Shown one piece after another: positions 1 through 8,962 of a stretch of 64,000 nucleotides of DNA. The DNA is from Paenibacillus sp. FSL H8-0048 (GTDB lineage: Bacteria; Bacillota; Bacilli; Paenibacillales; Paenibacillaceae), in contig NZ_JBBODF010000001.1 of the NCBI RefSeq assembly GCF_038002825.1, positions 4,464,001 through 4,528,000 on the forward strand. Reading direction: 5' to 3'. Positions within the stretch are counted from its first letter, which is position 1, and the number at the start of each line of letters is the position of its first letter. A program made the translations under genes and the position numbers. The notes under the pieces were generated by a model that worked only from the letters and a program-made list of their open reading frames with translations, searched no databases and had not been told where the DNA came from.

Positions 1-242
1 AGCTCAATCGTGCCCCGGTAGCGCTCCTTCAGCGTCAGGCATTCCTCCACATATCGCGGAAGCTCCGCAAGAGGCATAGCCATCTCAGGATAGTATTGGT
101 CCGGATCGACATGGATTAGCGGCAGATGATCCGACAGCCCGAGCTGCTCAAGCCCCAGCGCGATGCCCCGCTGCACATACTCCTCCAGCTTCCCGACCGC
201 ATGGCCGCAGCGTTCATGATGGGTATGATAATCGATGTGCAT
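1..242 (-). CDS. hisJ: histidinol-phosphatase, PHP family (3' part missing)
   Basis: Only the first 80 or so codons are inside the window; the gene runs off the left edge. The product begins MHIDYHTHHERCGHA, the HxH metal-binding start of PHP-family phosphatases, and has LSDHLP about 35 residues later, another typical metal motif. In the Bacillus group HisJ removes phosphate from histidinol phosphate, the step before HisD. An AGGAGG ribosome site lies just before the ATG. It is the last visible gene of the his operon, 14 bases after hisI. A different PHP phosphoesterase is possible, but the his context makes HisJ the best reading. Confidence 0.85.
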   Translation of the reverse strand, partial: MHIDYHTHHERCGHAVGKLEEYVQRGIALGLEQLGLSDHLPLIHVDPDQYYPEMAMPLAELPRYVEECLTLKERYRGTIE

Positions 243-256
243 GCTGAAAGTTCCTC

Positions 257-979
257 CTAATCGCGCCGCGGCCGTTCATGGCGGGCGCTTAGCTCTTCCA
301 GAATCTCATCCAGCGGAAGCTTGCGCTCCTGCAGCAGCACGAGCAGGTGATAGATCAGATCGCTGACCTCCAGGCGCAGCTCGGCATTATCTTTGTTTTT
401 GGCGGCAATGATCGTCTCGGAGGCTTCCTCACCGACCTTCTTCAGGATCTTGTCCACGCCCTTGTCGAAGAGATAGGTGGTATACGCTCCCTCAGGACGG
501 TTCACCTCACGCTCAGCAATGACACGCTCCAGCTCACCGAGTACCGCAAACCGGCCGCTCTCTACTTCATCAGCAGCATTTACTGCTGCCCCGGCAGTCT
601 CAGTTACGGTTGCCGGTGAATCGAGCGGAATCTCGCGGTAAAAGCAGCTATTCTCCCCGGTATGGCAGGCCGGACCCTCCGGCACTACCTTCACCAGCAG
701 CGTATCGCTGTCACAATCGTAATGGATCGAGGTGATCGCCTGCGTATTGCCGGACGTCCCCCCCTTATGCCACAGCTCGCTGCGTGAACGGCTCCAGAAC
801 CAGGTCTGGCCGCTCTCAAGGGAGCGCTGCAGCGACTCAGGATTCATATAGGCGAACATTAATACCTCCAGGGTGCGCGCATCCTGAATAACAGCAGGCA
901 GCAGGCCCGATTCATTCCAGCGTATGCCCGACACTGCCTCCTGCTGGCTTAGTGCGATATCCTTCTTGTCCTCGCTCAT
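257..979 (-). CDS. hisI: bifunctional phosphoribosyl-AMP cyclohydrolase / phosphoribosyl-ATP pyrophosphatase
   Basis: 240 residues that fuse two enzymes of histidine synthesis (HisIE). Residues about 15-120 are the cyclohydrolase half, with LWHKGGTSGN and the zinc cysteines C89, C105 and C112. Residues about 143-235 are the pyrophosphatase half, with KKVGEEASETIIAAKN and an acidic helix (EVSDLIYHLL). Together they catalyse steps 2 and 3, turning PR-ATP into ProFAR. The start codon overlaps the hisF stop (ATGA, 4 bases), so the two are translationally coupled. The linker between the halves (about 120-142) is Ala/Val/Glu rich. Confidence 0.95.
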   Translation of the reverse strand: MSEDKKDIALSQQEAVSGIRWNESGLLPAVIQDARTLEVLMFAYMNPESLQRSLESGQTWFWSRSRSELWHKGGTSGNTQAITSIHYDCDSDTLLVKVVPEGPACHTGENSCFYREIPLDSPATVTETAGAAVNAADEVESGRFAVLGELERVIAEREVNRPEGAYTTYLFDKGVDKILKKVGEEASETIIAAKNKDNAELRLEVSDLIYHLLVLLQERKLPLDEILEELSARHERPRRD

Positions 980-1734
980 CGGATCTCTACTCCTCTTTGC
1001 TTCAGATCAGCCTTCAGATCATGAATAGCAATCTCTTTATAGTGGAAAATGGTTGCCGCAAGTCCGGCATCTGCCCGGCCTTCCGTAAATACATCATAGA
1101 AATGCTCAATTCTCCCGGCCCCGCCGGAAGCAATGACAGGAATACTCAGCAGGCCGCTGACCGCCGCCGTCAGCTTCAGGTCGAAGCCGTCCTTGGTCCC
1201 GTCCGCGTCCATACTGGTGAGCAGAATCTCGCCGGCCCCCAGCCGCTCCGCTTCCTTGGCCCAGTTCAAGGCACGGATACCCGTAGGCGTACGTCCGCCG
1301 TGCGTATACACTTCCCATTCGCCCCAAGCCTCATTATATTTGGCATCCATCGCCACAACAATGCATTGGGAGCCGAAGTGACGGGCCCCTTCCAGAATCA
1401 GCTGGGGGTTATTTACAGCGGCGGTGTTGATGCCGATCTTGTCCGCTCCGGCACGCAGAATCCGCTTCATATCATCAGGGGTTGAGATGCCCCCGCCCAC
1501 CGTGAAGGGAATAGCGATCTCACCCGCCGTCTGCCGCACCACTTCAATCATGGTCGCCCTGCCTTCCACAGAAGCGGAAATATCGAGGAATACCAGCTCA
1601 TCTGCTCCCTCGCGGTCGTACAGCGCCGCAAGCTCCACCGGATCTCCGGCATCGCGCAGATTCACGAAATTCACGCCTTTTACCACACGCCCGTCCTTCA
1701 CATCCAGACAGGGAATAATCCGTTTCGCCAACAT
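976..1734 (-). CDS. hisF: imidazole glycerol phosphate synthase, cyclase subunit
   Basis: 252-residue (beta/alpha)8 barrel. The N-terminus LAKRIIPCLDVKDGRVVKG carries the first catalytic aspartate, and TSMDADGTKDGFD carries the second. Phosphate-binding glycine loops (VGGGIST, SGGAG) are present. HisF pairs with HisH, which supplies ammonia through the barrel, to make imidazole glycerol phosphate and AICAR. It lies 24 bases after hisA and overlaps hisI. Length matches the family and no key residue is missing. Confidence 0.97.
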   Translation of the reverse strand: MLAKRIIPCLDVKDGRVVKGVNFVNLRDAGDPVELAALYDREGADELVFLDISASVEGRATMIEVVRQTAGEIAIPFTVGGGISTPDDMKRILRAGADKIGINTAAVNNPQLILEGARHFGSQCIVVAMDAKYNEAWGEWEVYTHGGRTPTGIRALNWAKEAERLGAGEILLTSMDADGTKDGFDLKLTAAVSGLLSIPVIASGGAGRIEHFYDVFTEGRADAGLAATIFHYKEIAIHDLKADLKQRGVEIR

Positions 1735-1758
1735 GCCAAGACCCTCCTTAGTATAGAC

Positions 1759-2508
1759 TTACCGCAATCCGGAGGATTGGCCCAGGGTCTGCAGCGCTTC
1801 AGCCAGATTAATATTGCCGGTATACAGCGCCTTGCCCACTATCGCCCCGCCGATCCCGCTGCCGCTATGTACGTTCAGGCGCAGCAGATCATTAAGGCTG
1901 GTCACGCCGCCGGAGGCGATTACGCTGCGTCCGCTTGCCTTGGCCATAGACAGAATACCTTCCACGTTCGGCCCCTGCATCATCCCGTCGCGGGAAATAT
2001 CGGTATAGATGAAAGTCTCAGCACCCTTGGCAGCCAGCTCTCTGGCCAGGTCTTCCGCGCGCACCTCTGAGGTATTAAGCCAGCCGTGGGTTGCCACGTA
2101 GCCGTTACGCGCATCGATCCCGATGGCAACTTTGTCGCCGTATTTGGCAAGAACCGCTTCTGTAAAAGTCTGATCATTAATGGCTGCCGTTCCGATAATC
2201 ACCCGGCTGACGCCAAGGCCCAGCAGCTTCTCAACATCAGCAAGAGTACGGAGACCGCCGCCGACCTGTAGAGGAACATTCGCATGCTTAGCAATGGCTC
2301 CAATGATAACATCATTCACAGGACAGCCTGCTTTGGCTCCGTCCAGATCCACCAGATGGATATATTGCCCGCCTTGCTCTTCCCACGACTTAGCCACCTC
2401 TACCGGACTGTCGTTATAGATCGTCTCTTGGGCATAATCACCCTGCTGCAGCCGGACACACTTGCCGTCCCGGATATCAATCGCCGGATATAGGATAAAA
2501 GAAGACAT
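1759..2508 (-). CDS. hisA: ProFAR isomerase (phosphoribosylformimino-AICAR-phosphate isomerase)
   Basis: 249 residues; a (beta/alpha)8 barrel that is a paralogue of the adjacent HisF. YPAIDIRDGKCVRL gives the first catalytic Asp (residue 11), TDISRDGMMQGPN the second, and VGGGLR and ASGGV are the phosphate loops. It performs the Amadori isomerisation of ProFAR to PRFAR, the substrate of HisF/HisH. Its position between hisH and hisF is the usual Bacillus-type order. Confidence 0.97.
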   Translation of the reverse strand: MSSFILYPAIDIRDGKCVRLQQGDYAQETIYNDSPVEVAKSWEEQGGQYIHLVDLDGAKAGCPVNDVIIGAIAKHANVPLQVGGGLRTLADVEKLLGLGVSRVIIGTAAINDQTFTEAVLAKYGDKVAIGIDARNGYVATHGWLNTSEVRAEDLARELAAKGAETFIYTDISRDGMMQGPNVEGILSMAKASGRSVIASGGVTSLNDLLRLNVHSGSGIGGAIVGKALYTGNINLAEALQTLGQSSGLR

Positions 2509-2550
2509 GAATACTCCCCGCTTTCATTGCAAATTAGTGATTCAGGCAGG

Positions 2551-3171
2551 CTACGCCTGCTGTGCCTGGAGTCTTAAGAAATTACCCAGCAGCTTCATGC
2601 CTAGCTCCCCGCTCTTCTCCGGGTGGAACTGCATACCGTAGACATTGCTGCGGCCCACAATAGCCGTTACCGGATGTCCATAGTCTGTGACGGCCAGCAG
2701 ATCGCTGTCCGCCGCGAGTGCGTGATAGGAGTGCACGAAGTACACATGCCCCTCCGTCAGACCTGCCAGCAGCGGACTCTCTGGCTGGCTGAAGCTCAGC
2801 TTGTTCCAGCCCATATGCGGCACCTTGTAGCCGTCCCGGGGGGCGAAGCGCACTACTGCGCCGGGCAGCAGCCCCAGTCCCTTATGCTCGCCGTGCTCCT
2901 CGCTGCTGCTGAACAGCAGCTGCATGCCGAGGCAGATGCCCAGCACCGGCTGGCCCGCTGACGCCGCAGCCCGGACGACGTCGTCCATTCCGCTCTCCCG
3001 TAAGTGCTCCATCGCATCGCCAAAGGCACCGACTCCCGGCAGAATGACACTGTCTGCCGCCAGAATCTCGGCGGCATCCGAGGTTACAAGACTCGTATAC
3101 CCCAGACGCTCTACGGCCTTACTGACACTGTGCAGGTTGCCCATGCCGTAATCGACGATTGCAACGGCCAT
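2551..3171 (-). CDS. hisH: imidazole glycerol phosphate synthase, glutaminase subunit
   Basis: 206-residue class I glutamine amidotransferase. The nucleophile is C80 in VLGICLGMQLLF, and the rest of the triad is H183 and E185 in MQFHPEKSG. The N-terminus AIVDYGMGNLHSV is typical of HisH. It hydrolyses glutamine and passes ammonia to HisF. The gene begins 2 bases after the hisB stop codon, implying coupled translation, and 42 bases separate it from hisA. Confidence 0.96.
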   Translation of the reverse strand: MAVAIVDYGMGNLHSVSKAVERLGYTSLVTSDAAEILAADSVILPGVGAFGDAMEHLRESGMDDVVRAAASAGQPVLGICLGMQLLFSSSEEHGEHKGLGLLPGAVVRFAPRDGYKVPHMGWNKLSFSQPESPLLAGLTEGHVYFVHSYHALAADSDLLAVTDYGHPVTAIVGRSNVYGMQFHPEKSGELGMKLLGNFLRLQAQQA

Positions 3172-3173
3172 AA

Positions 3174-3785
3174 CTACAGCACTCCCTTCGTTGAAGGCAC
3201 GCCCTTCACCCGGGGGTCTACGATCGTTGCTTCGTCCAGTGCCCGTCCCAGCGCCTTGAAGACCGCTTCAATCATGTGATGGGTATTGGAGCCGTAATGA
3301 ACAATGACATGCAGCGTAATTCTCGCCTCCAGCGCGAACTTCCACAGGAATTCATGTACCAGCTCTGTTGAGAAGCTGCCGACCTGCTGGGAAGGATACG
3401 CTGCCCGATATTCGAAATGCGGCCGGTTGCTGATATCGATCACTACCTGGGCAAGCGCCTCATCCATAGGGACGAAGACACTGGCGTACCGCTTGATGCC
3501 TTTTTTATCGCCTAGCGCTTCCCGTAGAGCCTGTCCGAGACAGATCCCGATATCCTCTACTGTATGGTGATCATCAATCTCGATATCTCCCCGCGCCTGT
3601 ACAGAGAGGTCAAACTGTCCATGCTTCGTGAACAGATCCAGCATATGATTCAGGAACGGCACATCGGTCTCCAGTTCGGAGACCCCGCTGCCGTCCACGG
3701 CAAAGGTTAGCTTGATGTCCGTTTCATTGGTTGTACGGCTAAGTCCGGCCTTACGCAGCGCCAGTTCGTTGTTATTATTCTCCAT
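3174..3785 (-). CDS. hisB: imidazoleglycerol-phosphate dehydratase
   Basis: 203 residues from the chosen start. Manganese-binding histidine clusters typical of HisB are visible: HMLDLFTKHGQFD, DDHHTVEDIGI, VHEFLWKF and GSNTHHMIEAVFKALGRA. It dehydrates imidazole glycerol phosphate to imidazole acetol phosphate. The frame is open 27 codons further upstream, but that part lies inside hisD; the ATG at 3785 has a GGTGGAG ribosome site 5-6 bases upstream and overlaps the hisD end by 11 bases. It is the monofunctional Gram-positive form, with no fused phosphatase. Confidence 0.95.
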   Translation of the reverse strand: MENNNNELALRKAGLSRTTNETDIKLTFAVDGSGVSELETDVPFLNHMLDLFTKHGQFDLSVQARGDIEIDDHHTVEDIGICLGQALREALGDKKGIKRYASVFVPMDEALAQVVIDISNRPHFEYRAAYPSQQVGSFSTELVHEFLWKFALEARITLHVIVHYGSNTHHMIEAVFKALGRALDEATIVDPRVKGVPSTKGVL

Positions 3786-5082
3786 TTGTGTCTCCACCTT
3801 TCGCTTCGTTCGTAAGCCGGATTTCGATGGCGCGTGCATGGCCTTCAAGCCCCTCGCGCCGGGCAAGCTCCATAATCGCCGCCCCGTCCCGCAGCAGCGC
3901 TTCCTTGCTGTAATAGATCAGGCTGGACTTCTTGATGAAGTCGTCCACATCTACAGGCGAGGAGAACCGCGCTGTGCCGTTCGTCGGTATAATATGGTTC
4001 GGTCCGGCGAAGTAGTCGCCGACCGGCTCAGAGCTGTACGGCCCGAGGAAGATCGCCCCGGCGTTCTCAATTGCGCCGGTCAGCCCCATCGGGTCGTTCA
4101 CCACAATCTCCAGATGCTCCGGCGCGAGCCGGTTCACCACGGAGATGCCCTCCGCCAGCGAGTCTACGACGATAATCGCGCCGTAGTTCTCTACCGAGGC
4201 CCGCGCGATGGCCTCGCGCGGCAATGCCTGCAGCTGCCGCTCGACCTCGGCAGCCACCGCCTCCGCGAGACGCTGCGACGGCGTCACAAGGATCGCCGAC
4301 GCCATCTCGTCGTGCTCGGCCTGCGAGAGCAGGTCGGCCGCGATGTAGGCGGCCTCGGCGGTATCGTCGGCGAGCACGACGATCTCGCTCGGTCCGGCGA
4401 TGCTGTCGATGTCGACAGCGCCGTAGACCTCGCGCTTGGCCAGGGCCACGAAGATGTTCCCTGGCCCGCAGATCTTGTCGACCGGCACGATGGATTCCGT
4501 GCCGAAGGCGAGGGCGGCAATCGCCTGCGCGCCGCCTACGCGGTAGATCTCGTGTACGCCCGCCTCAGCGGCGGCCACGAGAATATAAGGATCAATGCCT
4601 TCCGAACCGCCCGTCGAGGGCGGCGTCACCATCACGATCTCCGGCACCCCGGCGATCTGTGCCGGTATCACGTTCATCAGCACCGAGGACGGGTACGCCG
4701 CCTTGCCGCCGGGAACATAGACGCCTACGCGCTTCAGCGGGCGGATGATCTGGCCGAGGATCGTGCCGTCCGGCTGCAGATCCATCCAGGAATTGCGTTT
4801 CTGCCGCGCATGGAACGCACGGATATTCACGGCTGCTGCACGGATAGCCGTCACGAAGGACTCCTCTACCCGGCCATAGGCGGCCTCAAGCTCCTCCGGC
4901 GTTACGCGCAGCTGTGCTGGCGTCAGTGCAGCGCCGTCGAAGCGCTCCGTATACCGGAGCAGCGCCGCGTCGCCTTCCCGCTTGATATCGGCCACGATTT
5001 CACGTACGGCCTTGTTCTGCTCCGGCGTGCCGTATTCCACCTCACGCTGCAGCTTAAATTCCTTACTGGACTGGATCTTCAC
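3775..5082 (-). CDS. hisD: histidinol dehydrogenase
   Basis: 435 residues, full length. It oxidises histidinol to histidine in two NAD-dependent steps. Recognisable blocks are VYVPGGKAAYPSSVLM, ICGPGNIFVALAKREVYG, SIAGPSEIVVLAD, NRLAPEHLEI (catalytic Glu/His) and GPYSSEPVGDYFAGPNHIIPT. Between about 4200 and 4560 the coding sequence is visibly richer in G+C, with many GCG, GCC and GTC codons, than the his genes on either side. This could reflect gene conversion or recombination with a higher-G+C relative. The protein itself looks intact. Confidence 0.96.
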   Translation of the reverse strand: MKIQSSKEFKLQREVEYGTPEQNKAVREIVADIKREGDAALLRYTERFDGAALTPAQLRVTPEELEAAYGRVEESFVTAIRAAAVNIRAFHARQKRNSWMDLQPDGTILGQIIRPLKRVGVYVPGGKAAYPSSVLMNVIPAQIAGVPEIVMVTPPSTGGSEGIDPYILVAAAEAGVHEIYRVGGAQAIAALAFGTESIVPVDKICGPGNIFVALAKREVYGAVDIDSIAGPSEIVVLADDTAEAAYIAADLLSQAEHDEMASAILVTPSQRLAEAVAAEVERQLQALPREAIARASVENYGAIIVVDSLAEGISVVNRLAPEHLEIVVNDPMGLTGAIENAGAIFLGPYSSEPVGDYFAGPNHIIPTNGTARFSSPVDVDDFIKKSSLIYYSKEALLRDGAAIMELARREGLEGHARAIEIRLTNEAKGGDTNGE

Positions 5083-5119
5083 CGCCGCTTCCCCCTTGAG
5101 CTCTATAGTTTTGCTTATA

Positions 5120-5764
5120 TTATTTTATCTGCAATCCCGGTTCTGCAATAACAGCCTGCAGCCGGTCGCACAGCTGCTGAATCTCCGCATTCTTCATCCG
5201 GTAGCTTACCCGGTTCGCCACCAGGCGGCTGGTGATCTCGAAGATGCTCTTCATCTCCACCAGACCGTTATCCTTCAGTGTCTGGCCGGTCTCAACCATA
5301 TCCACGATCCGGTCAGCCAGCCCGATCAGCGGTGCCAGCTCAATGGAGCCGTTCAGCTTCACAACCTCCACCTGCTGGCCTTGCTCACGGAAATACCGCG
5401 AAGCCACGTTCGGGTATTTGGTGGCTACGCGCTGCTGAATGCCCGGCTGCCAGTTCGGAAGCCCGATGATCGACATCCGGCAGCGGGCAATCCCGAGATC
5501 CAGCAGCTCGTACACATCGCGGCTCTCCTCCAGCAGTACATCTTTGCCGACAATACCGATATCCGCCACTCCATACTCTACATAAGTCGGCACATCTACC
5601 GGCTTGGCCAGAATGAACTCCATTCCGGCCTCCGGCAATGAAATCACCAGCTTGCGCGACTCTTCTCCATCCGGAGGAATCGGCAGTCCCGCCTGGCGGA
5701 ACAGCTCTGCCGCTTTATTGTAAATCCGGCCTTTCGGCATGGCTACCTTAAGAATCTGTGCCAT
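5120..5764 (-). CDS. hisG: ATP phosphoribosyltransferase, catalytic subunit (short form)
   Basis: 214 residues. This is the short HisG lacking the C-terminal regulatory domain, so it needs HisZ, encoded just upstream. MAMPKGRI-like start (KVAMPKGRIYNKA), KPVDVPTYVEYGVADIGIVGKD and LNGSIELAPLIGLADRIVD (PRPP-binding loop) are characteristic. It joins ATP and PRPP in the first committed step and is normally feedback-inhibited by histidine. A TTG codon immediately precedes the ATG; the ATG with the GGGGGCGGG tract upstream is the likelier start. Confidence 0.95.
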   Translation of the reverse strand: MAQILKVAMPKGRIYNKAAELFRQAGLPIPPDGEESRKLVISLPEAGMEFILAKPVDVPTYVEYGVADIGIVGKDVLLEESRDVYELLDLGIARCRMSIIGLPNWQPGIQQRVATKYPNVASRYFREQGQQVEVVKLNGSIELAPLIGLADRIVDMVETGQTLKDNGLVEMKSIFEITSRLVANRVSYRMKNAEIQQLCDRLQAVIAEPGLQIK

Positions 5765-5850
5765 CAATACCCGCCCCCGTTTCGTATTTCCGCTTCTTTA
5801 ACATCTGCTTCTATATGACATCATGGTTCCATTCCTTAATCTTGCTCCGC

Positions 5851-7074
5851 TCACCCATGCTCGCTGACAAACGACACGAATGTGTAGATCTCGCCGTACA
5901 GCTCGCCCTCTGCCTGAATAGTATCCGCATCCAGCCGCTTCACAGTCTTTAGCTCCTCCGGACCGGTTGCCAGCCGCGTGACCACAGCATGCCCTTCCAA
6001 CCGCAGCCTCGCTGCTTCGGCAAGACCCTCCTGGCGCCGCAGTGCATCGTACTGGACCAGAATCGGCAGCTCTTCCTCTTCCGGCAGCCCCGAGACTCCA
6101 TCTAAAATACGGTTGGTCTTCAGAGAGAAGCCGGTGGAGGGAATCGGACGCCCGAATTGCTGCAGCAGGTTGTCATACCGGCCGCCGCTGCATACCGGGA
6201 AGCCCAGCTCGGAAGCATACCCCTCGAAGGTCATGCCTGTATAGTAAGAGAAATCACCGATCATCGTCAGATCAATCAGCACATGCTGCGAGACACCGTA
6301 AGCCACCAGCACCTCCCATACCTTGCACAGATGCTCGATCGATGCGCGCGCCACCGGATGACTGCTCAGCTCCAGCGCCTGGCCGCAGATCTCCTTTCCG
6401 CCGCGCAGCCGCAGCAGTCCGTCCAGCTCCTGCTTCTGGGCAGCGGATAGCTCAAGACGCCGCAGCGTCTCGCGGAAGGCTACATAATCGCGGCTGAGCA
6501 GATGGCTCTTCAGCTCCTCCTGAGCCTGCGGCAGACCGGATACCGCCTCCTGGAAGAGGCCGTCCAGGAAGCCGACATGTCCAATAGCGATTTTGAAAGA
6601 CTTTACGCCTGCCGCCTGGAGGGAAGCAATCGCCAGCGCGACTACCTCTGCGTCAGCTTCGGGTGAATCATCACCGACAAGCTCCACACCGGTCTGAAAG
6701 AATTCCGCCTCCCGTCCGGCCTCTTCTTCAATCGCCCGAAAGACGTTGGCATGGTAGGACAGACGCAGCGGCAGCGGCTCATCCTTCAATAGAGAGGAGA
6801 CTACGCGCGCTACAGGTGCCGTCATCTCTGAACGCAGCACCAGCGCCTGCCCGCGGTTGTTAAGCAATTTATACAGCTTCTGATCGGAGGTAGAGCTGGC
6901 TACACCGACTGTATCGTAATATTCAAGAGTAGGCGTAATCATCTGCCGGTAGCCCCAGCGGCTCATACAGTGAAGTACATCCTTCTCGATCTTGCGCAGC
7001 TTCGTTACCGCACGCGGGAGATAATCCCTTACGCCGGCAGGCTTTTCAAATCCCTTTGGTTTGGCCATCTTCAT
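5851..7074 (-). CDS. hisZ: ATP phosphoribosyltransferase regulatory subunit
   Basis: 407 residues resembling the catalytic core of histidyl-tRNA synthetase: PAGVRDYLPRAVTKLRKIE at the N-terminus, then VLRSEMTAPVARVVSS, and TGMTFEGYASELGFPVCSGG. It lacks a clear C-terminal anticodon-binding domain and heads a his operon with a short hisG, so it is HisZ and not HisS. It forms the hetero-octamer that gives HisG activity and histidine sensing. An 86-base gap follows before hisG. The 5' leader is only about 75 bases, too short for a T-box. Confidence 0.93.
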   Translation of the reverse strand: MKMAKPKGFEKPAGVRDYLPRAVTKLRKIEKDVLHCMSRWGYRQMITPTLEYYDTVGVASSTSDQKLYKLLNNRGQALVLRSEMTAPVARVVSSLLKDEPLPLRLSYHANVFRAIEEEAGREAEFFQTGVELVGDDSPEADAEVVALAIASLQAAGVKSFKIAIGHVGFLDGLFQEAVSGLPQAQEELKSHLLSRDYVAFRETLRRLELSAAQKQELDGLLRLRGGKEICGQALELSSHPVARASIEHLCKVWEVLVAYGVSQHVLIDLTMIGDFSYYTGMTFEGYASELGFPVCSGGRYDNLLQQFGRPIPSTGFSLKTNRILDGVSGLPEEEELPILVQYDALRRQEGLAEAARLRLEGHAVVTRLATGPEELKTVKRLDADTIQAEGELYGEIYTFVSFVSEHG

Positions 7075-7156
7075 TGTTCACCTCATCGGATATGTTGAAG
7101 GGTATCATTAAATGCTTTATCATGGTAAAGTGGTAGCAAAGTAAAGTAGTGGCAAT

Positions 7157-7186
7157 ATCGTATCACGGACTATCCTTTTGCGTCAA
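7157..7186 (-). promoter_or_regulatory. sigma-A promoter of the his operon
   Basis: TTGACG, an 18-base spacer and TACGAT on the minus strand. The predicted start is about 75 bases before hisZ. It lies back to back with the gluconokinase promoter. Confidence 0.7.
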
Positions 7187-7213
7187 CAATTCGCTTGAAT
7201 TCCAGAGTTCCTT

Positions 7214-7242
7214 TTGCCACCGGGATAAGCGGCGAATATAAT
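7214..7242 (+). promoter_or_regulatory. sigma-A promoter of the gluconokinase gene
   Basis: TTGCCA, a 17-base spacer and a perfect TATAAT. Transcription should start near 7249, so the in-frame ATG at 7251 would have no leader; this supports the downstream TTG start. Confidence 0.75.
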
Positions 7243-7322
7243 AGGTTAATATGATTGTACTTTATTTCCTCCATGAAGTATTCCCGGTATCTAATTCAGA
7301 AGCAGAAAGAAGGACTGACGGC

Positions 7323-8876
7323 TTGAGTACATCCTATATGATTGGCGTTGATATTGGAACCACCAGCACGAAGGCTGTCCTCTTTAAGGAGAACGGAACG
7401 ATTGTCGCTCAGAGCAATCAGGGCTATCCGCTGCATCAGCCCTCCCCCTCTGTCGCAGAACAGGACCCGGAGCAGATTCTGGAAGCCGTAATTCATACCA
7501 TAGCAGCGGTCATGCAGGAGAGCCTTGCCGCACCTGAAGACATTCTGCTGGTCTCGTTCAGCTCCGCTATGCATAGCGTCATTGCTGTAGATCCTGCGGG
7601 TAAGCCGCTGACCGCCTGCATTACCTGGGCCGATAACCGGAGCAGCCGCTGCGCCCGGCGGTTGAAGGACGAACTGAACGGACATGAGCTGTACCTGCGG
7701 ACAGGAACGCCCATACACCCTATGTCTCCAATCACCAAGCTGATGTGGCTGGGCGAGGAGCAGCCCGAGCTGTTCCGTCAGACCTACAAGTTCATCTCGA
7801 TCAAAGAATATATCTTCTTCCGGCTGTTCGGCGAATATGTGATTGACCATTCCATCGCCTCTGCCACCGGCATGTTCAATCTGGAGAAGCTCGATTGGGA
7901 CGAGGAGGCGCTCCAGATTGCCGGTGTTACTCCGGAGCGCCTGTCCCGTCCGGTCCCGACCACCCATATCCTGCAGGGACTGCTCCCAGAGCTTACCGGA
8001 AAGCTCGGTCTGCTCACAGACACTCCATTTATAGTAGGCGCCAGTGACGGCGTTCTGTCTAACCTGGGCGTAGGAGCCATGGAGCCGGGGGTAATCGCTG
8101 CAACGATAGGCACAAGCGGTGCCATCCGTACTGTAGTTGACCATCCGCTGACCGATCCCAAAGGACGGATATTCTGCTACGCCCTGACAGACAAGCATTG
8201 GGTAATCGGCGGCCCTGTGAATAACGGAGGAATGCTCTTCCGCTGGGTGCGTGATGAGTTCGCCGCCTCTGAAGTGGAGACTGCAAAACGCCTGGGGATT
8301 GATCCCTACGAAGTATTAACAAGAATCGCTGAGCAAGTGCCGCCCGGCAGCAACGGACTGCTCTTCCATCCGTACCTTACCGGAGAACGCGCACCGCTGT
8401 GGAATCCCGATGCCCGCGGCTCCTTCTTCGGGCTGAGCATGAATCACCGTAAGGAGCATATGATCCGCGCAGTGCTGGAAGGTGTCATCTTCAATATGTA
8501 CACCGTGTTGCTGGCCATGGAAGAATGCATCGGCGAGCCCGTTCGAATCCTGGCTACCGGCGGCTTCGCCCGCTCGGCGCTATGGCGGCAGATGATGGCG
8601 GATATTTTCGATCAGGAGGTGGTTGTCCCGGAGAGCTTCGAGAGCTCTTGCCTCGGCGCAGTCGTCCTGGGATTATACGCCATTGGCCGGATCGACTCTC
8701 TGGATGCTGTCTTCAGCATGATTGGCTCCACTCACCGGCATGAGCCGGTTACTGCCCACGCCAAAGCCTACAAACAGCTGCTGCCCATCTTCATCTCGGT
8801 ATCCCGCAGTCTGGCGGATCAGTATCAGGCGATTGCCGACTTCCAGCGCGAACAGGCCGGGGAACAGCCCGGCTAA
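7323..8876 (+). CDS. gntK: gluconokinase (FGGY family)
   Basis: 517 residues from the TTG at 7323, which has an AGAAGGA ribosome site at suitable distance; the frame is open for 24 more codons but those lie at the transcription start. YMIGVDIGTTSTKAVLF is the FGGY ATPase start, TWADNRS, GASDGVLSNLG and ATGGFARSALWRQ are later FGGY blocks. The sequence resembles Bacillus GntK throughout. It phosphorylates gluconate to 6-phosphogluconate in the cytoplasm. No permease or dehydrogenase lies beside it, so it stands alone here. Another sugar kinase of the family (xylulokinase type) is the main alternative. Confidence 0.85.
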   Translation: MSTSYMIGVDIGTTSTKAVLFKENGTIVAQSNQGYPLHQPSPSVAEQDPEQILEAVIHTIAAVMQESLAAPEDILLVSFSSAMHSVIAVDPAGKPLTACITWADNRSSRCARRLKDELNGHELYLRTGTPIHPMSPITKLMWLGEEQPELFRQTYKFISIKEYIFFRLFGEYVIDHSIASATGMFNLEKLDWDEEALQIAGVTPERLSRPVPTTHILQGLLPELTGKLGLLTDTPFIVGASDGVLSNLGVGAMEPGVIAATIGTSGAIRTVVDHPLTDPKGRIFCYALTDKHWVIGGPVNNGGMLFRWVRDEFAASEVETAKRLGIDPYEVLTRIAEQVPPGSNGLLFHPYLTGERAPLWNPDARGSFFGLSMNHRKEHMIRAVLEGVIFNMYTVLLAMEECIGEPVRILATGGFARSALWRQMMADIFDQEVVVPESFESSCLGAVVLGLYAIGRIDSLDAVFSMIGSTHRHEPVTAHAKAYKQLLPIFISVSRSLADQYQAIADFQREQAGEQPG

Positions 8877-8905
8877 CCTGCTCTCCAGAACCGCCTGCTT
8901 ACAGC

Positions 8906-8946
8906 AAAGCGCCGGACAGCCGCATCTGCGGCCAGCCGGCGCTTTT
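8906..8946. terminator. bidirectional terminator between gluconokinase and the acyltransferase operon
   Basis: AAAGCGCCGG pairs with CCGGCGCTTT (10 bp), with a second GCCGC/GCGGC stem inside. A-rich and T-rich flanks let it serve both convergent genes. Confidence 0.8.
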
Positions 8947-8962
8947 AATACTAAGCCTAAAT

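Noticed and set aside
3712..5151. Long open frame on plus across hisB/hisD
   Set aside because: It is the antisense shadow of hisD, very rich in Arg and His, with no ribosome site.
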